5,749 nt of DNA from Pseudomonadota bacterium (GTDB taxonomy: Bacteria > Pseudomonadota > Gammaproteobacteria > Acidiferrobacterales > Sulfurifustaceae). The stretch lies in the NCBI GenBank assembly GCA_020354085.1, contig CP070641.1, positions 1,737,856 through 1,743,604 of the forward strand. The letters are read 5' to 3'. A model generated the notes under the pieces. It had not been told where the DNA came from and did not search any database. It saw only the letters and a list, made by a program, of their open reading frames with translations. The position numbers were made by a program, and so were the translations under genes. Below are positions 1 through 5,617 of this stretch, one piece after another (the stretch's first letter is position 1; each line of letters begins with the position of its first letter).

Positions 1-38
1 TCCGCCACCCGCCGCGGCCGATTGGTGTCCTTATGCAT
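1..38 (-). CDS. rbfA: 30S ribosome-binding factor RbfA, N-terminal fragment
   Basis: Only the first 12 codons and two further bases are in the window; the gene continues beyond position 1. Reading from the ATG at 38-36 gives MHKDTNRPRRVA, followed by D or E. The RPxRVA stretch directly after a short polar start matches the N-terminus of RbfA as I know it from E. coli (RPQRVAQE). RbfA is a small KH-fold, cold-shock-associated protein that binds the 30S subunit and helps mature the 5' end of 16S rRNA. Its place directly after infB on the same strand is the classical order in gammaproteobacteria. A GGGA stretch about six bases ahead of the ATG can serve as a weak ribosome binding site. The call rests on a very short peptide plus synteny, and the two agree well. 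Confidence 0.82.
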   Translation of the reverse strand, partial: MHKDTNRPRRVA

Positions 39-40
39 AA

Positions 41-109
41 GAGTCCCGCGTTTCGAGTTCCGAGTTTCGCGTTCCGGCCCTGAAACCCGAGACTCGAAAC
101 CCGCCACTC
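41..109. repeat. Imperfect inverted repeat between infB and rbfA
   Basis: The 81-bp gap between infB and rbfA is almost filled by variants of short words such as GTTTCGAG and GTTCCGAG facing each other. The best arms are 50-68 and 82-100, where 16 of 19 positions agree after reverse complementing, with a 13-base centre at 69-81. Extending outward to 41-49 and 101-109 adds a further 6 matches in 9. The infB-rbfA transcript could fold this into a long stem with a few mismatches. No T-run follows on the minus strand, so it does not look like an intrinsic terminator. It may be an RNA processing or stability element, or one copy of a dispersed intergenic repeat family. Confidence 0.7.
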
Positions 110-119
110 GGAACCTGCT

Positions 120-2546
120 TCACAACGTGCGGGCGACCTCGACCTTCTCGAAGACTTCGATCTGGTCACCAACTTTCACGTCGTTGTAGTTCTTGACCGC
201 GATGCCGCACTCGAGGCCGGCCTTGACCTCGCCGGCGTCCTCTTTGAAGCGCTTCAAGGACTCGAGCTCGCCCTCGAAGATCACGACGTTATCGCGCAGC
301 ACGCGGATCGGACGATTGCGCTTGACCATTCCCTCGGTGACGTAGCAGCCGGCGATGGCGCCAACCTTGGGTGAGCGGAACACCTGGCGAACCTCGGCCA
401 AGCCAAGCATGTTTTCCTTGATTTGCGGCGACAGCAGGCCGCTCATGGCCGCCTTGACCTCATCAACCGCGTCGTAAATGACGTTGTAATAGTGTACGTC
501 GACGCTTTGCGACTCGATCAGGCGTTTGGCGCCGCTATCGGCGCGCACGTTGAACCCGATGATAACGGCGTTTGAGGCGACCGCGAGATTGACGTCGGAC
601 TCCGTGATACCACCGACCATGGCATGCACCACCTTGACGCGCACCTCCGGGGTCGACAGCTTCTCGAGCGCCGCCGTAAGCGCTTCGGCCGAGCCTTGCA
701 CGTCGGCCTTGATGATCAGATTGAGCGTCTCGGCCTCTTCGCTCTCCTTCAGCTGCTCGAAGACGTTGGTGAGCTTGGCCGCCTGCTGGCGCGCCAGCTG
801 CACGTCCTTGAACTTGCCCTGACGGTACAGCGCGATTTCGCGCGCCTTGCGCTCGCTTTCCACGACCGCCACTTCATCGCCGGCATTGGGCACGCCCGAC
901 AGACCGAGGATCTCGACGGGAATCGACGGACCGGCCTCCTTTACCGGACGACCGTTCTCGTCATTCATGGCGCGCACGCGTCCATACTCGCGGCCGACCA
1001 GGATGATGTCACCCTTGTTGAGCGTCCCACTCTGCACCAACACAGTCGCCACCGGGCCGCGCCCCTTGTCGAGTCGCGCCTCAACCACTAAGCCGGTAGC
1101 GGGCCCGACCTTGGGCGCCTTGAGCTCCAGCACCTCGGCCGTCAGCAAGATGCTATCGAGGAGCTGATCGATGCCAGAGCCGCTCTTGGCCGACACGTTG
1201 ACGAAGATCTCGGGTCCACCCCATTCCTCGGGCACGACCTCGTGTTTTGTCAGTTCCTGGCGCACGCGGTCAGGCTGGGCCTCGGGCTTGTCGATCTTGT
1301 TGACCGCCACCACCAACGGCACCTTGGCGTTGCGCGCGTGATGCACGGCCTCCACGGTCTGTGGCATGACGCCATCGTCGGCCGCAACTACCAGAATCAC
1401 GATATCGGTGGCCTTGGCGCCACGCGCACGCATGGCGGTAAACGCCTCGTGGCCGGGCGTATCGAGAAAGGTCACGACGCCCTTCGGCGTTTCGACGTGG
1501 TAAGCACCGATGTGCTGGGTGATGCCACCGGCCTCGCCACTGGCAACCTTGGCCTTGCGTATGTAATCGAGCAGCGAGGTCTTGCCATGGTCGACGTGGC
1601 CCATGACCGTCACCACCGGCGGGCGCGGCTCGGCTTCGCCCTGTTGCACACCGGCGGTTTCGAGCAGCGATTCGGGCGACTCGGGCTTGGCCTCTTTGAC
1701 CATATGGCCCATTTCGCTCACTACGATCGAGGCGGTATCGCGATCAAGCACCTGATTGATGGTCACCATGGTGCCCATTTGCATCAGCGCCTTGATGACC
1801 TCGGCGGCTTTCACCGACATCTTCTGTGCGAGCTCGGCAACGGTAATGGTCTCCGGCAGGAGCACCTCGCGCACCACCGGTGCGGTCGGTTTCTCGAACC
1901 CATGCTGACCGGTAATGCTGGTGACCACCGCTTTGCCAGAAGGAACCGGGCGCGCGCGACGCTTAGGCCGCTTGCCAGCGGCCAGATGCAATTCTCGCCG
2001 TTCGCGATCTGCGAGCTTGCCGTGGCGTTCTTTCTTGTGCTTATCGGCCTTGGGCTTCTCCGGCTCGGCCGCCGGCTTGGCCGCTTCCGGTGCTGGCGCC
2101 TCAGCGACCTCGGCCTTCGGGGCTGCCGCTGCCGGCGCAGCCGCGGGTGCCGCCGCTTCGGCTACGGCCGGCGCTTCGGCAATCTCGGGCTCGACTTCGG
2201 TCGCAAGCTCCACCTCTGCGACCTCTTCCTCGACCGGTGGCTGCTCCAGTTCTGTGCGTTTCACGTAGGTCCGCTTCTTGCGGACTTCGACTTGCACAGT
2301 ACGCGTTCCGCCCAAGCGCGAGGACTGCGTGACTTGCGTGGTCGACTTGCGCTTGAGGGTAATCTTCTTGCGCTCAGTCTCCTGGCTTCCGCCGCGCAGG
2401 AAGGAAAGCAACGTGACTTTTTCCTCGTCGCTAAGCGGGTCGTCCACGGACTTGCCGGGGATACCGGCGGAGGCGAGCTGTGTGAGCAGCGTGTCAGGCT
2501 GCACACCTATCTGCTCGGCAAATCCTTTGATCGTGGTCTGCGACAT
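120..2546 (-). CDS. infB: Translation initiation factor IF-2
   Basis: IF2 is the GTPase that places fMet-tRNA on the 30S subunit and promotes 50S joining. The 808-residue product has the full architecture. A first IF2_N helical domain covers about residues 1-52. It is followed by a basic stretch (59-98), a long Ala/Pro/Glu linker (about 101-165) and a Lys/Arg-rich segment (165-200). A second IF2_N domain covers about 229-282. The G domain shows G1 GHVDHGKT at 316-323, G3 DTPGH at 362-366, G4 NKID at 416-419 and G5 SAKSG at 452-456. Domain II spans roughly 485-570, the IF2-specific domain III about 590-700, and the fMet-tRNA-binding C2 domain about 715-800. The ATG lies 15 bp after the nusA stop with only a weak purine patch ahead of it, so translation is probably coupled to nusA. 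Several proteobacteria make shorter IF2 forms from internal starts; I see no convincing internal start here. No defect is visible. Confidence 0.98.
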   Translation of the reverse strand: MSQTTIKGFAEQIGVQPDTLLTQLASAGIPGKSVDDPLSDEEKVTLLSFLRGGSQETERKKITLKRKSTTQVTQSSRLGGTRTVQVEVRKKRTYVKRTELEQPPVEEEVAEVELATEVEPEIAEAPAVAEAAAPAAAPAAAAPKAEVAEAPAPEAAKPAAEPEKPKADKHKKERHGKLADRERRELHLAAGKRPKRRARPVPSGKAVVTSITGQHGFEKPTAPVVREVLLPETITVAELAQKMSVKAAEVIKALMQMGTMVTINQVLDRDTASIVVSEMGHMVKEAKPESPESLLETAGVQQGEAEPRPPVVTVMGHVDHGKTSLLDYIRKAKVASGEAGGITQHIGAYHVETPKGVVTFLDTPGHEAFTAMRARGAKATDIVILVVAADDGVMPQTVEAVHHARNAKVPLVVAVNKIDKPEAQPDRVRQELTKHEVVPEEWGGPEIFVNVSAKSGSGIDQLLDSILLTAEVLELKAPKVGPATGLVVEARLDKGRGPVATVLVQSGTLNKGDIILVGREYGRVRAMNDENGRPVKEAGPSIPVEILGLSGVPNAGDEVAVVESERKAREIALYRQGKFKDVQLARQQAAKLTNVFEQLKESEEAETLNLIIKADVQGSAEALTAALEKLSTPEVRVKVVHAMVGGITESDVNLAVASNAVIIGFNVRADSGAKRLIESQSVDVHYYNVIYDAVDEVKAAMSGLLSPQIKENMLGLAEVRQVFRSPKVGAIAGCYVTEGMVKRNRPIRVLRDNVVIFEGELESLKRFKEDAGEVKAGLECGIAVKNYNDVKVGDQIEVFEKVEVARTL

Positions 2547-2561
2547 GCGCTGTCCGTTTCG

Positions 2562-4067
2562 TTAGCCTTCGGCCTGTTGCTCGTTTTCGAACCAGTGGGC
2601 ACGCGCTGCCATGATTAGCTCTTTGGCGCGCTCCTCAGTGATGCCTTCAATGCCGAGCAGATCGTCCACCGCCTGCTCGGCAAGCTCCTCACGCGTCTTG
2701 ATACCGTTGGCGGCAAGTAAGTGCGCGGTATGCTCGTCCATTCCGGCAGTGTCAAGCAAGTCCTGCTCAGGATGCGACTGACTGATTTGCTCTTCTTTGG
2801 CGATCGCCCGGGTGAGCAGCACGTCGCGCGCGCGGTTGCGCAGTTCCTCGACCAGGTCCTCGTCGAACTCCTCCACCCCGAGCAATTCCTGCTTAGGCAC
2901 GTAGGCGATCTCTTCGAGGTTGCTGAACCCCTCCTGCACCAGGACCTGTGCCACCGCCTCGTCGACGTCCAAGTTTTGCATGAAGACCTGAATGGCGTCG
3001 GCCACCTCGCCCGAACTCTTTTCTTGGGCGGCCTCTTCGGTCATGACATTTAGCTCCCAGCCGGTCAGCTCCGAGGCCAGACGCACGTTCTGGCCGCCGC
3101 GGCCGATGGCCTGCGCCAGCTGCTTCTCGTCGACAATGACGTCCATGCTGTGCAGCTCCTCATCGACGACGATCGAGCGTACCTCAGCGGGCGCGAGCGC
3201 GTTGATTACGAACTGCGCTGGGTTGTCCGACCAGTGAATAATGTCGACGCGCTCGCCGGCCAATTCGTTCGACACGCTCTGCACACGGCTGCCGCGCATG
3301 CCCACACAAGCGCCGATCGGATCAATGCGCTGGTCGGAGGAACTGACCGCAATCTTCGCCCGCAACCCCGAATCGCGCGCGGCGGCGTGAATACGAATCA
3401 AGCCCTCGCCAGCCTCGGGGACTTCGAGCTTGAACAGCTCCATTAGGAGCTTGGGCGCGGTCCGGGACAGGAACAACTGGGGACCACGCGGCGCGGACTT
3501 GACCTCCGCGAGCAAGGCGCGAATGCGATCGCCCGGGCGCAGCCCCTCACGCTGAATCATGGCGCTCTTCGGCAATAGCGCCTCGGCGTTTCCGAGATCG
3601 ACTACGACGTCGCCACGCTCCAGGCGCTTGACGACACCGGTCACCATCTCGCCCTGACGGTCCTTGTACAAATTGACGATCTGATCGCGCTCGGCCTCAC
3701 GCACCTTCTGCATGATGACCTGTTTCGCGGCCTGCGCCGCGATACGCCCGAACTCCACCGGCTCGAGCGGTTCTTCGATGAACTCGCCCAGTGCAATACC
3801 GGGCTTCTGGGCCTGCGCCTCGGTCAGACGAATCTGGCGGTCCGGGAACTCGAGCTCCGGCGTCTCATCGGCCACCACTTCCCAGCGCCGGAAGGTGTCG
3901 TAGCCGCCGGTGTCGCGATGAATTGCCACGCGCGCGTCGATGTCGCCCTTGTGGCGCTTGCGCGTCGCGGTCGCGAGCGCCGCCTCCAGGGCCTGGAAGA
4001 TGATCTCCTTATCCACGCCCTTTTCGCGCGACACCGCGTCGACAATCAACAAGATCTCGTTACCCAT
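2562..4067 (-). CDS. nusA: Transcription termination/antitermination factor NusA
   Basis: NusA binds RNA polymerase near the RNA exit channel, enhances pausing and hairpin-dependent termination, and joins the antitermination complex used on rRNA operons. The product has 501 residues, close to the 495 of E. coli. The N-terminal RNAP-binding domain covers about 1-125 and an S1 domain about 139-200 (GEMVTGVVKRLERGDVVVDL). KH1 carries GMRG at 256-259 and KH2 carries GRGG at 322-325. Two acidic helix-hairpin-helix repeats follow at about 360-420 and 436-495, each with an LLG(V/I)E core; this two-repeat tail is typical of gammaproteobacteria. The ATG at 4067 shares 8 bp (ATGGGTAA) with the end of rimP, and a purine-rich AGAGGGCGAG lies just upstream, which fixes the start and implies translational coupling. 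Transcription is expected from the rimP leader or from the tRNA promoter. Confidence 0.98.
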   Translation of the reverse strand: MGNEILLIVDAVSREKGVDKEIIFQALEAALATATRKRHKGDIDARVAIHRDTGGYDTFRRWEVVADETPELEFPDRQIRLTEAQAQKPGIALGEFIEEPLEPVEFGRIAAQAAKQVIMQKVREAERDQIVNLYKDRQGEMVTGVVKRLERGDVVVDLGNAEALLPKSAMIQREGLRPGDRIRALLAEVKSAPRGPQLFLSRTAPKLLMELFKLEVPEAGEGLIRIHAAARDSGLRAKIAVSSSDQRIDPIGACVGMRGSRVQSVSNELAGERVDIIHWSDNPAQFVINALAPAEVRSIVVDEELHSMDVIVDEKQLAQAIGRGGQNVRLASELTGWELNVMTEEAAQEKSSGEVADAIQVFMQNLDVDEAVAQVLVQEGFSNLEEIAYVPKQELLGVEEFDEDLVEELRNRARDVLLTRAIAKEEQISQSHPEQDLLDTAGMDEHTAHLLAANGIKTREELAEQAVDDLLGIEGITEERAKELIMAARAHWFENEQQAEG

Positions 4068-4572
4068 GTTTTCTCGCCCTCTGGCCGCCGAACTGCGGGA
4101 CCAACCGCGCCCGCTCGATCGACTCGAACTTCAAATCCACACGCTCCTGCGTTCCACCCAAGCCTTCAATCTCGAGCGTTACCTGCTCCGCGGTGACGCC
4201 CACGATGCGACCGGTAAAATTACGTCGGCCCGCACGCGGCACAGTCAATCGCGCCTTAATCGTCTCACCCGCGTGCTGACCGAAGTCTTCACGCGTCACC
4301 AGCGGTCGATCGAGCCCTGGCGACGACACCTCGAGCGCGTAGCTCTCCGGGATCGGATCCTCGACATCGAGGATCATCGACAGCTGGCGGCTCACGTCCG
4401 CGCAATCATCGAGCGTCACGCCACCCGGCTTGTCGATATACACCCGCAAGGTCGGACGCCGACCACCGCCAACCATCTCGACATCCACCAGCTCGCAGCC
4501 GTGGGCCTTCGCTCCCGGCGCCAACATCTGCCGCAGTGTGGCTCGCAAGCCGTGGCTAAATTCACGTCCCAT
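4060..4572 (-). CDS. rimP: Ribosome maturation factor RimP
   Basis: RimP binds the free 30S subunit and assists assembly around protein S12. From the ATG at 4572 the product has 170 residues. Its N-terminal alpha/beta domain holds the family signatures LRVYIDK (42-48), DDCADVSRQLS (55-65), LDVEDPI (68-74) and YALEVSSPGLDRPL (78-91). The C-terminal SH3-like domain runs to about 161 and ends in LVPQF, followed by nine extra polar and basic residues that extend into the nusA overlap. The frame stays open upstream to 4704, but that extension would translate the promoter and both leader hairpins and has no RimP similarity. Aligning HGLRATLRQML with the E. coli N-terminus supports the 4572 start. 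No Shine-Dalgarno precedes it: the nine bases before the ATG are TTTTGTTTT, the tail of a terminator-like hairpin. The identification is firm; the start is likely but not certain. Confidence 0.95.
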   Translation of the reverse strand: MGREFSHGLRATLRQMLAPGAKAHGCELVDVEMVGGGRRPTLRVYIDKPGGVTLDDCADVSRQLSMILDVEDPIPESYALEVSSPGLDRPLVTREDFGQHAGETIKARLTVPRAGRRNFTGRIVGVTAEQVTLEIEGLGGTQERVDLKFESIERARLVPQFGGQRARKHG

Positions 4573-4603
4573 AAAACAAAAGTGGGCGCGCGGCCCACTT
4601 CTT
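4572..4603 (-). terminator. Terminator-like hairpin just before rimP (candidate attenuator)
   Basis: On the minus strand the arms AAGTGGGC (4600-4593) and GCCCACTT (4587-4580) pair perfectly over 8 bp around the 5-base loop CGCGC. A tract TTGTTTT follows directly and ends at the rimP ATG. A GC-rich stem followed at once by a T-run is the form of an intrinsic terminator, and the T-run lies on the rimP-sense side only. It sits about 20 nt after the predicted start of the leader promoter, so it would act as an attenuator or pause site rather than as the end of a gene. The two 3'-most bases may belong to translation initiation instead. Function is inferred from structure alone. Confidence 0.7.
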
Positions 4604-4610
4604 CTCAACC

Positions 4611-4635
4611 CCTTATAACGCCCTAAATTATAAGG
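4611..4635. promoter_or_regulatory. 8-bp perfect dyad over the rimP -10/+1 region
   Basis: CCTTATAA at 4611-4618 and TTATAAGG at 4628-4635 are perfect inverted copies separated by nine bases. The upstream arm on the minus strand contains most of the TATAAT box, and the predicted start of transcription (near 4620) falls in the spacer. This is where a dimeric repressor or sigma-core competitor would bind. The dyad could also be chance, because TTATAA is itself self-complementary and any second copy of it makes a dyad; only the flanking CC/GG adds real information. No candidate regulator is visible in the window. Confidence 0.4.
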
Positions 4636-4656
4636 CAGTTCGACCATGCCGCTCAA
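4627..4656 (-). promoter_or_regulatory. Sigma-70-type promoter for rimP-nusA-infB
   Basis: On the minus strand TTGAGC (4656-4651) and a perfect TATAAT (4632-4627) are separated by 18 bp. A start near 4620 would give a leader of about 48 nt ahead of the rimP ATG. The region is conspicuously AT-rich within a GC-rich window, and it lies between the hairpin that follows the tRNA and the rimP gene. This suggests the protein operon can be transcribed independently of the tRNA. The -35 box matches consensus at four of six positions. Confidence 0.65.
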
Positions 4657-4696
4657 TCCGGCTCCGGTCGCCAACCCCTGCTCGCCCCCCGGCACA

Positions 4697-4730
4697 AACA
4701 GCAAGGCCCCGCTCCCGGGGCCTTGTTGTT
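4697..4730 (-). terminator. Hairpin following tRNA-fMet, possible terminator
   Basis: The core arms 4702-4710 and 4717-4725 (CAAGGCCCC against GGGGCCTTG) pair perfectly over 9 bp around a 6-base loop. On the minus strand the stem can extend to 14 positions with a single A:C mismatch. It begins nine bases after the tRNA CCA end, where a terminator or processing stem for the tRNA transcript is expected. The minus-strand tail CTGTTTGTG is only moderately T-rich. The plus-strand reading has a better tail (TTGTTATT) and a fully paired 14-bp stem with one G:U pair, so the element may work in both directions. Readthrough would join the tRNA to rimP, as in the E. coli metY operon. Confidence 0.65.
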
Positions 4731-4739
4731 ATTCGTCGG

Positions 4740-4816
<77 letters not shown>

Positions 4817-4828
4817 GCAGGACGGCGG

Positions 4829-4857
4829 AGTCTACCGATAGCCTTCGAAATATTCAA
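4829..4857 (-). promoter_or_regulatory. Promoter of the initiator tRNA gene
   Basis: On the minus strand TTGAAT (4857-4852) and TAGACT (4834-4829) are spaced by exactly 17 bp, each matching consensus at four of six positions. The stretch between the -10 and the tRNA is GC-rich (CCGCCGTC), resembling the discriminator of stable RNA promoters under stringent control. Transcription would begin near 4822, only about six bases before the mature tRNA 5' end. The -35 box includes all three bases of the stop codon of the upstream membrane-protein gene, so the two genes are packed without spare sequence. Confidence 0.6.
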
Positions 4858-5582
4858 GGATTCTCAGGTCCTTGGCGCGCGGGCGCGGCGCGGGCAACGT
4901 CGACGCAGTAACTGAACGCCACCCAGTCGAGCACCACGGCGACCAGCATCGCCGCCGACATTACGAACAACGGGGCTTCCCTAGGCAAGCCTACCAATAC
5001 CGCGCCCGGTATCAGCAACAAGGCGGCCAAGAACAGGCCAGCGCGCGGGAGGCGCGCCCAGGCCATGCGCAACGCGGCCTGCAACGTAGGCAACAGGCGG
5101 AAGTCTTGGTGTGCAAATACCCATGGCAACCAGTAGGCGAGCACGAACTTGGTTGGCACGATGACGCCGGTAATGAGGCCTGCGACGGTCGGCGCCGCGT
5201 CCTGATCCTCGATTTGAATCGCGCCCAGCGAATTGAGCAGCAGGAGCACGACGTTCAAGAAGACAATGAACAGGAACGCCGCCTTGAGTAACAGCCAGAC
5301 AAAACGCGGGAACACGTCCTTGCCGTTCGCCAAGACCTCGGGGATTCCCACCACCTCGCGCCCGCGCGCCAGCGCCAACATGGTTCCGGCTTGCAGGTAA
5401 ATGGCAAGCGCGGCGAACAAGCCCAGCAACGCAAAGCGGAGGTTTCCCCAACCACCCACGTCGAGGTGCGGGAGCATGGCCACCGTCATTTCGAATACGA
5501 TCGTCAACCAAACACCATGGCTCAGAAACGCGCGCAGCGCGGCGCGCAGTCGACGTTCGCTTTCAGACGGTAGATCGGACAC
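4854..5582 (-). CDS. Uncharacterised six-helix integral membrane protein
   Basis: I do not recognise the family. The 242-residue product has a short charged N-terminus and about six hydrophobic segments, at residues 23-40, 49-70, 94-118, 130-157, 180-199 and 203-227, so it should sit in the inner membrane. Arg/Lys clusters at 10-17, 73-75 and 170-180 mark likely cytoplasmic parts. There is no signal peptide and no obvious catalytic motif. Polar residues inside or beside helices (E31 in helix 1, K100 next to helix 3, K145 in helix 4) could matter if it transports or binds something. The start is GTG at 5582-5580, supported by AAAGGA at 5596-5591 with 8-base spacing. The TGA stop lies within the tRNA promoter. 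The gene follows the cupin gene by 35 bp on the same strand, so the two may be cotranscribed. Its reality as a gene is supported by the ribosome binding site and the consistent hydrophobic pattern. Confidence 0.85.
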   Translation of the reverse strand: MSDLPSESERRLRAALRAFLSHGVWLTIVFEMTVAMLPHLDVGGWGNLRFALLGLFAALAIYLQAGTMLALARGREVVGIPEVLANGKDVFPRFVWLLLKAAFLFIVFLNVVLLLLNSLGAIQIEDQDAAPTVAGLITGVIVPTKFVLAYWLPWVFAHQDFRLLPTLQAALRMAWARLPRAGLFLAALLLIPGAVLVGLPREAPLFVMSAAMLVAVVLDWVAFSYCVDVARAAPARQGPENP

Positions 5583-5590
5583 CGCGGAAA

Positions 5591-5596
5591 TCCTTT
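5591..5596 (-). promoter_or_regulatory. Shine-Dalgarno deciding the GTG start at 5582
   Basis: AAAGGA on the minus strand lies eight bases ahead of GTG at 5582-5580 and is the clearest ribosome binding site in the window. The next in-frame ATG is at residue 32 and would cut into the first membrane helix, so the GTG is the better start. Confidence 0.7.
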
Positions 5597-5617
5597 GGGC
5601 GAAAAACTTAGGTTGGA

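Noticed and set aside
31..40. Palindrome TTATGCATAA at the rbfA start as a possible operator
   Set aside because: It includes the ATG and the second codon of rbfA inside an operon, and a 10-bp palindrome of this kind is easily explained by the start codon context.
1818..1820. Internal ATG (Met243) of infB as a start for a short IF2 isoform
   Set aside because: It lies inside the second IF2_N domain and only a weak purine stretch precedes it. Short IF2 forms are known in other bacteria, but nothing here supports this site.
1242..2618. Long plus-strand open frame of 458 codons antisense to infB
   Set aside because: It lies opposite a certain IF2 gene, its product is a low-complexity Gly/Leu/Arg/His-rich translation, and it has no recognisable domain. 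Such frames arise readily opposite GC-rich codons with strong third-position bias.
3940..4626. Plus-strand open frame of 228 codons across rimP and the start of nusA
   Set aside because: It is antisense to two well-identified genes and shows no family resemblance, consistent with a codon-bias shadow.
4573..4704. A 44-codon N-terminal extension of rimP starting at 4704
   Set aside because: The extension would translate a hairpin, a TATAAT box and a terminator-like stem, has no RimP similarity, and would begin inside the hairpin that follows the tRNA.
4872..5291. Plus-strand open frame opposite the membrane-protein gene
   Set aside because: Its translation is rich in Gln, Arg and His, as expected from the complement of Leu/Ala/Val-rich membrane codons. 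The minus-strand frame has a ribosome binding site and a coherent helix pattern.
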